Positions 11,346-23,387 are shown, counted from the stretch's first letter. The stretch: DNA of 64,000 nucleotides from Amborella trichopoda (GCF_000471905.2 NW_006499563.1:3134487-3198486), one strand, 5' to 3'. Made by a program: numbers and translations. The notes: a model not told the origin generated them from the letters alone.

Positions 11346-11364
11346 TGGCGACTCCATTGGGGAC
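11346..11364 (+). other. Primer binding site of element B (tRNA-Arg type)
   Basis: TGGCGACTCCATTGGGGAC begins three bases after the 5' LTR end. It has the form I know as complementary to a tRNA-Arg 3' end, used by Tat/Ogre elements to prime minus-strand cDNA. The same 19-base form, with a G to A change at the third base, occurs in elements C and D on the minus strand. Confidence 0.88.
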
Positions 11365-12307
11365 TTACTACCCCTTAGTCGGATCGTTCATGTTTAGCTA
11401 GTTTCTTCTTTTATTATCTACTTTTATCTTTTAACACTTCACTTATGACTTGTGGGTTCTGTAACACATTGATCTGGATCGGGGATTTTCTTATCCCTGC
11501 ATTCGCAAGTGTCCCTAGGGAACAAGTTCCTTCAACGTCATTCCCAACCATCTTTTTGAGAAAAGACCCCTTGTCTAGCTCCCTGGCCTTAACCTGAACT
11601 GATGTGAGGTGGGACCTAAGAGTCCCTCACTCCTCATCTCCTCTCTTTGGCGGAAACTCCACCAAGGCACCCTGCATCGGTAGCACTTCTGTTGCCACAC
11701 ACAGCATGCACCTAGCCACTGGCAAGCCGGTCGTATTCCTGAGGTACACCGGAAGGCTGCCAAGTCCCTTTCTGTAAAAGACAAGCAAGTTGCAATTGCT
11801 TCTGTGGGTCGCCCCAAGGCTACCCCTCACATTCTTGCACCACCATGAGTCTCTATCCCTAGGGGCTCGACATATAGAGATGGAGGCCCTGTGACCTCCA
11901 CCTCTTACACACACCACAAGGCTCGTTGGTTGCTCACTCGAGTCACACCTTGGGGCAACCCTTCGAATCCGTGTCCAGGATTGAACCTTCTAAGGCTAGG
12001 TCCTGCGCACGCTACTCATATGCATCCCACCGTTTGGGGCAACCCCATTCTTATGCCTACCCGAGTACACAGGAGATGACCTCGTCATCCTCTTACTCTG
12101 CACACGCAAGTGCACCCTGTGAGGGGCAAGCCTCCACCTGTTCTCTTATGGACAGCTGCGCGTAGTTCTCGGCCTTATAAGGCCAGACCACTTTCTCAAG
12201 CCCGGGCTGACCCCCAAGTCACTCGAGACTCTTGTTATGCACACGCATCGCCATCATAGACAACCCCTCACCCTCGACTCAGGCCTCCTCATGAGTCAAC
12301 CCTACTC
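11365..12307 (+). other. Leader of element B
   Basis: This is the untranslated leader between the PBS and the first recognisable gag piece. It has short open frames on both strands but no domain. The word TTGGGGCAACCC appears twice (about 11950 and 12030), and a similar GTTTGGGGCAACCGC occurs in the leader of element D near 50500, so the leader is shared across the families. Gag may begin inside this leader, because its true start is not clear. Confidence 0.5.
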
Positions 12308-14381
12308 TTGCCTGCTCCTACTTCTTCGAGCAAGCATCTTCAACCTTGGTATTCGAAGACCTTCCCTAAGAGTACCATCTTGAACCAGCCCCATTATTTT
12401 GGTCATGTCTTTGGAGCCCACAAGAGAGCTCAAGGCAAAGACCTGATGAAAGATCGAGTCCTTCATCCTCCCTGGCCAAAGAAGACCCCATTCCCTGGCC
12501 CTCATCCCTTGCCACACCTAATGGAGATGGCTCTCTCTTTTGCAAGAAGAGCCGATCAGCCGCAGTCCCGATCACAGGTTTGGCGTGAGGTCCATCAAAG
12601 CCTCAAAGCTAAACGTGATAGAGGTATGCAAATTTTGACTAAGGAAGTGACCAAGGCAATCAAAACATTCAGTTCTGATGACCCTCTTCACCAGAATCCC
12701 TTCTGCCCTCTTCAGACGACGAAGCCTGAAGAAGAGCTCCATGAGCTCAGCACTATGGTTAGTGTCGTAGAAGATGACTCAACCACTCAGCAGCTACGGT
12801 CTCAAGACCATCGAGAACCGGTCCTAATGCGATTGGCATGCAAGAGTTGAGTCCAGTAGGGGCAAGTTGGCAGCCTGCTGACTGACCTACCACGCACAAC
12901 CCGTCAAGCCCTCAACAACGACTAACGCTGACGTCCATAGCAAAACAGTCAGCGTAATGGTTGTAAGGAAGCTTGGCGATGCGCAGGAAGAGCACATGAA
13001 CAAATTTGAAGATATGGTGCACGCGATGATGAAAAAGATCAATCGTATAAACACCGCACGCCAATTAGCTAACCACGAGGTCAATTCCCATCACTCATAT
13101 GGTGCACCTCCAAGGCAGCCCCTTCCCTCTGCCTCACAGGACAATTCTACCCCTCACCCCGTCTCTCAGGCAGACATTGATGCTATGGTGACCCATAGCC
13201 TAAAGAACAGACAAATCTCAGGAATACAGTGTGCGATGCCTTACCAAATGTTGTACCCTTCATACATTAACTGGGTCTCGTTTCCCTTAGATTATAAGAA
13301 AGGGAAATTTCCTCTATTCAATGGAACCACATCCTCGAACCAGCATATTTCCCACTTCCAGACAGCATGTCCAGAAATAGCAGCCGATGGGAGACTTCTT
13401 CTCCATCAGTTTGTTAAAACCCTTGACGGCTTAACTTTTCAGTGGTACGCTCGACTCCCTCCAAACTCAGTACATACATGGGAGGAAATGGAGAAACTGT
13501 TATATCATTGCTTCTATGATGTCGAGAGAGAGGTCCAAACCATCGAGCTTCTCACCCTGACTCAAGAGACCGCTTGAGCCCGTAGAGTAGTTCATATCAA
13601 GATGGAGAAATTTGGCAGCTTGCCATCCGAATCTGATGCCTTAAAAGGAAGCAGTCCAAACTTGTGTGCAGAACATGCGACAGGAGATTGCTCTACACGT
13701 AGAGGCCTCTAATCTGACTTCCATGTCAGAGCTGATCTCTAAATCAATCCACATAGAAGTCTATCACGCCGCCATGGCAGGTCACAACAACAGCCTGCAA
13801 GCTCTGGGAACAACCGAGGCAATGGTAGCTCTCGAAACAACACACGAGGCAACCAATAGAAAGGAGTAATCAGTGCAGCCATCACGATCACTGATCCAAA
13901 GAAGGCTCCCTCCCAAACTTTGGACGTCTCTAAAGGGGTGAGCACGACAAAGATAATGCCCCCGGCGGCCAAGCAACAACAGTCGTACAGTCGAGTACCC
14001 CTGCCGACCAACCTTGATCGTGGTGATTATTTCACCATGCATAGGAACAAGGTCTACCCCTTTGAGAATGAATGGGTCCCTGCACTATTCCGGCTATTAT
14101 TGGAACAAAATATGATTCAGCATCTAGAAGCCAAGTACCCTGAGCAAGTTGACCTTGACACTCAGGCAAATTATTACGCTTATCATAGAAGGATCAATCA
14201 TCCCACAGATGACTGCAACATGCTACAAGATATTATCGAGGCCCTAATTCAAAAGGGTCAGATAAAGCTTGAAGATTTAAAGAAGGCCTTCAGGGCAATA
14301 GAAGCCTCTCATGCAGTAACTGTCCAAGAGGAAGACAAAGCCCCTAGTATCCTTCACGCCTTCTTTATTATACTACTTTAA
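12308..14381 (+). pseudogene. gag: Gag remnant of element B
   Basis: The N-terminal part (12308-12850) contains WYSKTFPKSTIL, also present in the gag of C and D, and PGPHPLPHLMEMALSFARR. The next frame (12957-13577) has EEHMNKFEDMVHAMMKKI, QADIDAMVTHSL and the capsid-like FQTACPEIAADGRLLLHQFV, GLTFQWYARLPPNSV and WEEMEKLLYHCFYD. Two further pieces (13666-13869 and 13920-14381) carry EIALHVEASNLTSMSELISK and a zinc-knuckle-like YHRRINHPTDDC, in which the first cysteine position is Y. Gag builds the virus-like particle. Stops and shifts at about 12850, 13577, 13665 and 13870 break it. Confidence 0.88.
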
Positions 14382-15739
14382 GAAGGCAAAATCGCACCGA
14401 AGCTTGCAAGGCAGCCTCGACTCCTTGCTCACGGGACTGAGGATCGTTGGTGTCCGTATGACCATGTATGGGGCCACTACTCATGAGAATGGACCAGTTT
14501 CCATGATACATTAGCAAAGAAAATGTGGGAATGTCAGTAGTTTTACAACATCCCATTACGTTATCCCCAAGCCACTGCTCCATCAGTGCAAGAGGAGGAC
14601 CTCCCAACACAAGACATTCTCAATAATCATTCTGACTCTGTTGAACGCTCGACTTCCCATCCATGGATAGTTCACCATGGGCGAAGTAGACACAAGTCTT
14701 TAAGGCGAGAAGCAGCTTACCAAGCTAAGGCTGTTCACAAGCCTAGCGACGCGAATCAAGTACCACCCCAGAAAACCAAAAGAAGACGGGCACCAAGGCC
14801 TGCTCACCGGAGAAACAAGATAGCTCAATCGTCAGTCGAGTAGGAATTTCTCAAGCCCCTTCCCCCACTGCCAACTTTATTGGACTTTCACCCTGGCACG
14901 TTCCTTCTTCCTTCCCATCGAGAGGACCTCCCAGAGTCCTCTTCCACTCACAACATGTGCAAGGAGGGTGACGACGATAAAAGCACTCCCCAATGGTCTA
15001 GGCAAGGGACAAACTTAAAAGAGCCCCTACACATGTCCAACCCTGGCGATGATGTAAAAATCTACCCAGAGCAGTTTGGTGAGGAAACGACCTTAAAAGT
15101 CCCCCACCTTCTAACCCTTCTCCTTCTTCTTCGTTTTCTTCTCATTCTTCCTCTTATATGTCTCTTGTAGGTACAACCTCGATATGTCTAGACTTGAGGG
15201 ATCAAACATAACTAAAACGCAACGGAGGCGGTTGAAAAAGATGCTGACTCAGAAAGCAGGATTCTTGACAGTTGTTGATGCCCTGGCAGCTCATGCCAAA
15301 GCACAGTCATCCTTTTCAAAGAAGAGCAAAAGGTCAAAGCCAAAGAAACCCCAGTGGCCCCCCGAGCCTAACTTTGAGTAGAGACAGAGAGAGTCAAAGG
15401 GGCAGAGTTTCTATTCTCAGGAAGCCTACCACATAACACAAGTCTATGAAGCGCTAGCTAACACGAGGAAAACACTGCAAGCACCCTTGCAAATACTGTG
15501 TGATTCATACGAAGACACTTTTCACCCCAATCATCACTGAATCTCAATTTCCTTGTAACGTTCAAGACAAGCTCCTGCAACCTGATGTGTTTTCCACATT
15601 TGAGGTTGACCTTTCTGTCGCTCGATTCGAGAAAGGCACAAAAAGCATGACCTACGCCCTCAATGGCTAAGAACTTCACGACAAAAATCTCAACTCCCTC
15701 ATTTCCACAATTTGTGCCTCGGGAGCCACAACCTCTTGG
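14382..15739 (+). pseudogene. Gag C-terminal / linker remnants of element B
   Basis: Short basic open pieces on the plus strand include 14586-14843, which ends in a KTKRRRAPRPAHRRNK run, and 15184-15381, which has NITKTQRRRLKKMLTQKAGF. The latter is a motif seen ahead of protease in Tat-type polyproteins. 15400-15739 keeps fragments such as YEALANTRKTLQAPL, but I find no DTG/DSG protease active site. The polyprotein seems to end here and no RT follows. Confidence 0.55.
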
Positions 15740-18150
15740 TACTCAGGGGCATCATTAACTATGGGCCCTTCTTCTTGGGTCATAAACCTTGCCTCAGTCG
15801 GGGCACTAAACTCTCGAGGCACGGAGCCACATCAGCGTCAGAGCCCCTTCCTGGAGCTGTTCCTTTGGGGCCTTCAGCCTCGTCAGTCTCCATCCGAGCT
15901 GACTCTGACTCAGGAACTACCCTCGGACTTAGAGCCGCTTCCCCAAGATTCGGAGTCACTTTCCGGTCAGAAGCAATAATAATGGGCTCAAAAGGGTCGG
16001 AGTTGTCTACTCCAGTCTCTGAAGAAAAAGAAAATAATTCAGGAGAGACAAAAGATGGCGGAAAAAGCGCAGAGGTGATAATAGGGGAGTTGCTAAAATA
16101 TCAGAGGAGGAAGAGCTACCTCCTGGTTCTAAGATCATAGGAAGTTCAACACCCCCACATTTTCTAGTACGCTCACTAAACTGGAGACAGTGCACAAGTG
16201 TCGACGGTGGTCGAGCGTTTCCTTTTCTTTCCCCCTATCGAAGAAGGAGAAGGCGCTTCAGAACTCCCTCCTTGAGAGGGATCCTCAGCCAAGTTACTAT
16301 GGGGACCACTCCCTATTAGTACTTTCAAATCCTGAATGGGACGTCTCTCATAATCTGAGACCCTGCGTCCCTCATCCCACTTGAAGATGGAATTAAGATG
16401 TCAAAGATGCTCCCAGTCCTTGCCTTCATCTCAAGAAAGTCCGGCGAGGCTTCATCAACTACTATCTCTCGCGAAAACCCTCCTGTCGAAGTGAGGCAAC
16501 ACATACTTGCTGATTTCTGTCATTTCGAGACATGTCGACCAAGCAGTCCGTATATGTTCCGACGACCAGCACTTGTGGAGAGTCCCAAGCTCTTCCACTT
16601 TCCCTGTGTTCACTTTGCCCCAGCGGTTTTCGAAAAACACGGAGAAGGGGCAACTCTAATAAAGCCCATGCTGACGGGCGAAGCAGTGAGGGAAATACCC
16701 CTCTAGTCTGGCATTGTGCGGAGTCCGATAAAGTAGAACTCCTCGTTTGATGCTCAGGATGAACATGAGCTCCCTAATGGTTGTTGGAGCAACATCTAGC
16801 TCCTTCCCCAATTCATCAATGAAAGAACATTCGGTGAAGCTCCCAACCGGGAATGGGACTCGCCGCATGTTTAAGGAGTCATTCCCAAATAAACTCCGAG
16901 CTCCCCATGGGGTATGGAAGATAGCCTTTTGGTTGGCAATCCTCATCAAAAAAGGCCACAGTTTACTTCCTAAGCCCTGGTGCCTGACATAGGTGTCAAG
17001 GAAATAGGCCCCTAGCCACCCGTATACGTAATGGACGGGGAAAGGAGTTTTAAAATCCCCAGGAAATGCCTCTCCTCCTACAATGTCATTCCCTCCCTCT
17101 TTGCCTTTATAAGCCTTTCCACGGGAGATGGCCCCCAAGCCATGATAAATATTACACAAAACTGGCTGAGCAAGGGCATACTCATGCCCTGTTGCCATGT
17201 CACCAGATACATACAATACGCCTGGACGAATCTCCTCCCATCTAGGGAGCACGAATTTGCACAAAAATAGGGCCAAATATGAAGCCAAAAATACGCAGTC
17301 ATCACTGGTCTCGGATTGATACACGGGAGGCGTCCCCTTCACAACTGCCTTCCTTTTCCCTTTCGGAGTACCCCGACTGCCTTCCGGTTAGTCCCCACAG
17401 AAGAATTTCACCCATTCAATGAAGGTCACCCGACCGTTGCTAGACTTGGCATCGATCAATTGGTAAGCCTCGAAAATCTTTTGAAGACTGATGGGTAGCA
17501 CCACAAAAAATGACCGTGTTCTGGGGCATGAAACTCCTCATACATGGCCCCGATTATCAGAAGGCCCCCAATAAAATGAAGATCTAGCAAAGAGATTCCT
17601 GCTTCTCCATGTCAAAGAAGCCAAGTATTGCTAACATGGCTCCATGTCTCCAAAAATACTTTCACAGTATTGGAGCACCGATCATAGTAGCTGCCCGAAC
17701 ACTGGACCTCTGCTAATAGGGAAGCACGTTCAAGAGTGCTTTTGTGCGACAGCAACACCTTGGCCGTCCAGGAAGAGTATCCCTTCAAGTATTGGTGCTC
17801 CCCCTTAATTCAGAGGCCTTTTGCTGACCACATTAGTAGCCCCATTGCCTGTATCATTCGCTTCCCTAGGGTGGGAAAGTTCTCCCCGGAGGCTATGTTC
17901 TTGTGCATGCAATGAAGCAGTTCCATCCCTTCTTCAATACTGACATTTTCTTCATTAACCTTGTGAACTTCAAAACAAACAGGGTCGGTAATGAAGGTGA
18001 CATTGAGAGGCCACTCTGGCTTGCATACTGGCTTAGTTAGCCAAATGGGCTCGCCCCTTGATAGAGCCTCACCAGTTAAATCCTGGATGCCGACCTCTCC
18101 CCTCTTAGAAGCTTCTTTATGTCAGGATTTAAGTAAGAAAGACCATCCAT
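15740..18150 (-). pseudogene. Antisense PMD ORF of element B, broken
   Basis: On the minus strand from an ATG at 18150 the order is: FITDPVCFEVHKVN (about 17970), MELLHCMHKNIASGENFP, then the PMD core VKVFLETWSHVSNTWLL followed by HGEAGISLLDLHFIGGLLI (about 17540-17680). A 228-codon open frame (16656-17342) has FLCKFVLPRWEEIRPGVLYV, AQPVLCNIYHGLGAIS and PFPVHYVYGWLGAYF, again typical of retroelement PMDs. A Ser/Glu-rich low-complexity tail runs to about 15740. Several stops (near 17840, 17630 and 17450) break it. It lies between gag and the 3' repeats, antisense to B, matching the position of the A ORF. Function unknown. Confidence 0.8.
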
Positions 18151-18189
18151 TGTAAAAGGACTCAACAACTCAAATTGAAAATTGCTAAC

Positions 18190-18530
18190 GCACTAGGTCA
18201 GCATCGGTCGAGTCTTCTAATGCCTAACGCCGACTATGCTTTCTAATAACTAGCACTAGCTACATTCGACAATTCCTAGCACTGGTTGTGTCTGACAACA
18301 CTTAGCGCCTGTTGTGTTTGCCAACCCTTAGCACCGATTGAGTCTTCCAATGCCTAGCGTCAGCTGTGTCTAACGACACTTAGCTCCTATTGTGTCTGCC
18401 GACCCTTAACATTGATCGAGTCTTCCAACGCCTAGCACTGGCTATGTTTTCTAATACCGAGCACTGGCTATGTTTGCCAATGCCTAACACCGATTGCGGT
18501 TGCCAACGTATAGCGCTAGCTATGTTCAGG
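18190..18530 (+). repeat. CCTAGC/GGCTGTGT minisatellite in B interior
   Basis: Short units of about 35-40 bp are built on CCTAGCACTGGCTATGT and CTTAGCACCGATTGAGT words, about nine in a row. The word resembles the core of the LTR hairpin array, but the inverted partner is mostly missing. It lies just upstream of the antisense PMD ORF on that ORF's strand. Confidence 0.7.
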
Positions 18531-19440
18531 TCTCTCACACGTGCCACGGACTCCATGCCTGACACCTCTGTTGCGTCCCCTGACAATCGATACCACATCC
18601 TTCTACGCTGCCTGACACACGTCTCACACGTACGAATGAAAACCACACGTCTTCCCTGCGATGGTTCACTTCCTGTGACCGTCCACTTCCTGCAACCGTT
18701 CGCCTTCCCTGCTAATGTCGACCTTCAACTATTGTTCTGTTTCCCTTGACCCTTCTGTGTCTCGTTGGAACTTCTCCTACACGGTCAAAAACTCAGTAAG
18801 AGACTTTTCTTGCCTGCATCTTGGTCGAGAAGTGACCAAAACCGTGCCATAAACCATCTGCAACTTTCCCTAAGACACCGGGAAACCCCCTATGCTCTTG
18901 AAAAACTTCCGAAAACTTGCGAAAATACCAACTGTTGCACTTCCTGCTTCTTCTACACTCGAAGATCACAGTCAGAGTGCTCTTGCTTCCCAAAAAACCT
19001 CTTGTGCTAACCGTGAAACTCTTGCAACTCTTCCTTTTACAACAATCCCTTGACAATCTTGACGAAACCTTCCCTGTAAGGCTTGCTGGAACACTTGATC
19101 TCTTGTCGGAATCCCTTTGCTTGCTGGAGCTTTCACCAAGAAAACCTCTGCTCACTATTAAAAAAATTTTGTTTAAGTTTTTATCTCTGGTGAAAAATGA
19201 AGGAGATGCGGTTTTACCCCCTTATATAGCCAATACTACCCTCAAATGCCCCTCAAAAACTAGCAATTCCAGTCGCGTCCAAGGAAAGCCAAACGATGAT
19301 GAGCCGGGTCGAGCTTTGACCTTAGGCCCGAGGAAACTCTCATTGCCGCCTGTATAATCCCAACAAACGGGTTGGACTGGGTCGGTTTTTGACCTGAGGC
19401 CCAGGAAAAGTTTCATTTACCGCATCATCAAGGTCGGATC
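18531..19440. other. Non-coding upstream region of the B antisense ORF
   Basis: No coding domain is supported on either strand, although open stretches of 80-146 codons occur. On the minus strand this would be the promoter and 5' leader of the antisense PMD ORF. A TATA box lies at 19221-19229. Confidence 0.45.
19221..19229 (-). promoter_or_regulatory. TATA box for the antisense PMD ORF of B
   Basis: On the minus strand the sequence reads GGCTATATAAGGGGG, a good plant TATA box. It lies about 1.07 kb upstream of the ATG at 18150, so a long leader or an intron would be needed. The position and orientation suggest that the antisense ORF has its own promoter inside the element. No transcript evidence is available. 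Confidence 0.5.
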
Positions 19441-19870
19441 GGCCTCGGGCTATGGCCCGAGTACCAATCCATACCCAGCGTCGGTTATGCGGTCGAAGTG
19501 ACCTAGTGCCGGTTGTGTTTCAACAGCCCTAGCACCAGTCATGTGCTATTTAACCCAGCACCGGCCATGTTCAAACGATAGCACGAGCCTCCCTGAGTGT
19601 CGGCTGTGTTTTTAACAACTCAACACCGACTATGCGGTCGAAGTGACCTAGCGCCTACTGTGTTGCAACAAACCTAGCGTCGGTTGTGTGCTCAGAAACT
19701 GAATGCTAGTGGTGGCACATGTCATCCGCCCACTGTATTATTAATAACCTAGCACTGGCCGAGTGGTTAAGAGGCAGAGTTGGTCGACTTCAGCGTCGGG
19801 TGTGTTTTCAAATACACTTGCCGGCTGAGTGCTCAATAAATAATTGTTGTTACACCTGGCGCCAGTTGTA
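19440..19870 (+). repeat. Second CCTAGCGCCGG-type minisatellite in B interior
   Basis: About ten diverged units contain CCTAGCGCCGGTTGTGT-like words separated by 20-35 bp (for example near 19500, 19530, 19610, 19650, 19675 and 19745). It is related to 18190-18530 and to the LTR array word. No gene is seen in 19870-20264, which holds scattered GGGAGTC / GGAGTC words. Confidence 0.65.
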
Positions 19871-20264
19871 TTTTAAGCAACCTATGCCAAAGCTGTGCGT
19901 GACCTATCATCCCCAATGGAGTCAGGTGTAGGCCACTATCGTGGGTCACACCCGTACCGCAGCCCATTATCCCTAGTGGAGTTAGGGTCATTTTTATCTC
20001 TTCGATCCCCAATGAGTCTGTTTCACACCAAGTCACTACTCCTTTGCTATCTTATCCTCTGGGAGTCGGCTTAACTATTCTCCATGGAGTCTCATCTTTC
20101 ACCCCCAGGAGTCAGTGAAGTCTACTTCCATTTTCCATCCCTCTTCGGGCCACTATCTCCATCTGAACCCTTTACTTGTGTATGGCATTAACCACTTTAT
20201 CCTCAGGGAGTCAAATTGTTATCCACAGACCTATTCCCTATTGAGTCTCACCTACATGGTGACC

Positions 20265-21010
20265 CAAACCATGGTCCGTGTTGCATGACCTTAAATTGCA
20301 CAGCCTTGGTCTAAATGCACGACCCTAAATTGCATGGTCCAAACTATATGACCTTAAACTGTAACAGAGGTCTAATTGCACGACCTTAAACTGCATGGAC
20401 CATGTTGCACGACTTTAAACTGCATAGCCTTGGTCTAGATGCATGACCCTAAACTGCATGGTCCAAACTATACGACATTAAATTGTAGCGAAGGTCTAGT
20501 TGCATGACCTTAAACTGCATGGTCCTAGTGTATGACTCTAAACTGCATAACCATGGTCCAAACTATATGACTTTAAATTGTAGTGGAGCTCTAGTTGCAC
20601 GACCGTAAACTGCAAGGTCCTAGTTGCATGACTCTAAACTGCATAACCATGGTCAAAACTAGACAACCTTAAATTGTAGCAGAGGTCTAGTTGCTCGACC
20701 TTAAACTGCACAGTCCTAATTGTATGACTCTATACTGCATATCTATGGTCCAAACCATATGACCTTAAATTGTAGCGGAGGTCTAGTTGCACGACCTTAA
20801 GCTGCACGATCCTAGTTGCATGACTTTAAACTGCATAACCATGGTCCAAAATATACGCCCTTAAACTGTAACAGAGGTCTAGTTGCATGACCTTAAACTG
20901 CACGGTCCTAGTTGTATGACTCTAAACTGCATAACCATGATCCAAGCTATATGATCCTAAAACCATAGTACACGTCCTGGCCGCATGATGATAAACTGCT
21001 TTGCACAGGT
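20265..21010 (+). repeat. 96-bp tandem repeat in B 3' region
   Basis: Repeated AGGTCTAG words near 20492, 20588, 20683, 20779 and 20875 give a period of about 96 bp. Each unit is itself made of three shorter words of the type GACCTTAAACTGCATGGTCC. The last part (20955-21010) contains TACACGTCCTGGCCGCATGA, which matches the reverse strand of the tandem repeat in element E at 59.0-59.5 kb. It lies between the antisense ORF and the 3' LTR. Confidence 0.88.
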
Positions 21011-21299
21011 CTAGGAGGCATGACCATAAACTCACCCCCACATACACGTACCACTATTACTATCTCCCTAGTGAGTCCATTATTTTCATCATTCTACAAC
21101 ATTCCCCAGTGAGTTTCACCTGCGCTCACAAAATAGTGAACCATCTCGCCACCTATACTGGTCAAAAGCTAGTAGGTCACCACTTTCCACCTTCCTTTCA
21201 TACATCATCCATCTTTCACAAGTAGCCTCGTGCCATCACCCCAAGAGTGAGCTAAACCACTACCATACTCACTTTATAGCCCTTACATACTACTATCCA

Positions 21300-21715
21300 T
21301 CCCCATTATGGTCCAGTTGTATGACTCTAAATTGTAGTGCACGTCCTAGCCGCATAACGTTAAAAGGCTTCGTACAAGTCCCGAGTGCATGACCTTAAAC
21401 ACGTCTTCACAAAAAAAATGATGAAATAATGGGCATGGTGTTATACCTTAATAAGCGAACACCATGAGTAAAAACGACGAACGGGCATGGTCATGAATCC
21501 ATCAGTAAAAGAGTTTCGTGAATAAAACCCGGGCACGGTGAAAACCTGAAAGGGCATCGTGAGTAAAAATGGATGAAAAGGATGGACATGGACGAAAGTT
21601 CATGGGTAAAAGAGCCCCAAATAGAAGGAAGTTGGTAAAAACCATCTCTGTGGCACCGCTTCCCAAGTTAAAGTGAAAATCCACAAAGGATGCTTGGACC
21701 AATAAACAGGTTGAT
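21300..21715 (+). other. B 3' region shared with element E
   Basis: Non-coding. GGGCATGGTGTTATACC, AACACCATGAGTAAAAA and GGGCATGGTCATGAA (21432-21500) match the reverse strand of 58390-58460 in element E, which places B and E in one family over their 3' region. A further copy of the CACGTCCTAGCCGCAT word is at about 21340. Confidence 0.7.
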
Positions 21716-21965
21716 GCTACACTCGCCTGAACAGGTGGCTTCAGCCCTCACTCAAAAAGAAAAAAATCCCTGGTGACATATACTAGGACCCAAAAATACT
21801 AGCTTCAAGGAAAATATTTCGACAGCCTGAGTTCATTCACCAAAAAGGACTCGAAGGAAAGAAAGATTTGCCAAGAAGGCAAGACAAGTCTCATGACAAA
21901 GAGAAACATTCTCACAAGGTCACCAACATACTTCCAAGATGTTGAATATTCCTCAAGGAAGCTAA

Positions 21966-22213
21966 GTCAACCATGACTTTGGAGCGGCAATCAGATGATT
22001 GTCGTAGCTACAAAGCAATGGGTAGGGGTGGTTGTACCCAGAGCTGATCACCTCAATAAACTGAGGAACCCTACTTACCAAGGAATAATTGGTCAGTCAT
22101 GACTTTGGAGCGACAATCTGATGATTGTCGTAGCTACAAAGCAGTGGGTAGGGGTGGTTGTACCCAGAGCTGGTCACCTCAAAAAACTAAGGTACCCTAC
22201 TCGTCAAGGAATG
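21966..22213 (+). repeat. 126-bp tandem duplication in B 3' region
   Basis: Copies are 21966-22091 and 22092-22213. Both carry CATGACTTTGGAGCG, GATGATTGTCGTAGCTAC, GGGTAGGGGTGGTTGTACCC and CACCTCAA. The copies differ at a few bases. No coding function is seen. Confidence 0.88.
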
Positions 22214-22655
22214 ACTGATGCACGAAGCAGACGGTGCCGACACAAGGCCTTTCAGCATACCATTCACGTATTCCTCAAAATGTGGATCAACACCAGACGA
22301 TATACACAAACTCAAACCAAATGGGAATAATTCCCTTCGACATGGCACTCAATTACCAGACGGGCCTGATTCTGACTGACGAGGTCCGTAAAAAATCCTC
22401 AACTTCAAAATAACAAATAGTCCACATGAGGGTGAGGACTTCGATAAGATCCCTCAAAGAGTCTCTTCTCCCCCTAAAGTATCCATGGATGGACCTACAA
22501 ACAATGCATCCCTACGTCTGAGCATCCTTATTGCACCATTGCGTGAATCTCCTCGGCGTTCACATGGTCATGTGGCTAGGAAGAAAAGGAAAAGTAAAAA
22601 CCGAAGAAATTTTTTTGAGTGTTGTCCCTCCCGCTTCTCTTGAAGCACAACATTT

Positions 22656-22667
22656 AGTGGGGCAAGC
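22656..22667 (+). other. Polypurine tract of element B
   Basis: AGTGGGGCAAGC lies immediately before the TGTTTGA start of the 3' LTR. The same GGGGCAAGC / GGGGTAAGC block precedes the LTR of F (32535-32546) and, reversed, that of E (57352-57363). It is the expected primer site for plus-strand synthesis. Confidence 0.75.
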
Positions 22668-23387
22668 TGTTTGAACACATTTTTCAACACCTTGGTCCTT
22701 GATGTGGAATAAAGAGGAAGCAGGTCAATAAAGCCTACAAAATAATGGAAATTTTGACAATCTCAAAATGGCTTCAAAATTGGTCAAGACCTTCATCAGT
22801 ACTCTAAAAGGCCATTTGTCGAGTTTCACTATGATCAGACATGTCTAAGGCAATGAAAACAGAGAAACAATTTTAGAAAAATTAGCCTCTAGCATCCTAA
22901 AACCCGTAACTACAACTATATTTTTGGTGCATCAAATTACTATTGGACCACCTCCATTGGATTCGGCATGGTCGAAAACCCCTGTGGGTCAACTTTCGGC
23001 TTAATCAGGTACTCTTGGACAAATTTATGGGTAAAATACCAAAGAAGGGTAGGCCACACCCTATTCCTGTGTGACCACCGTGCATCAAAACACCATTAAA
23101 GGTGGTTGTTTTCACAGTCATGGGTAGTGACTTTCGGGATCTAAATCTTACTCGTTCCAAGTCAGATCGCTCTCAAATTTTCTAAGCATGTTCGTCTCAT
23201 CAAGATGAGTGCTTCGATATGTAGTATGCCCCATGACGATGCCCGAGCATAGAGAAAAGCTAGAGAGAGGTTGCTGATCCGTGAAGAAAGTTGTTAAAAT
23301 TCAGCAGCAGCATACCTCACTCAAGGGGCCAAATCATGACGCTCGCATATCCGATCAGTATGAAACCAATTGCATTATGTGTGTAAG

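Noticed and set aside
15712-16140. Plus-strand 142-codon frame in element B
   Set aside because: The opposite strand fits better as the low-complexity tail of the antisense PMD ORF. The plus frame has no recognisable motif.
19741-19775. tRNA-like A-box (GGCCGAGTGGTTAAGAG)
   Set aside because: It resembles the start of a tRNA-Leu/Ser, but no matching acceptor stem, anticodon arm or B-box follows. It sits in a CCTAGC minisatellite.
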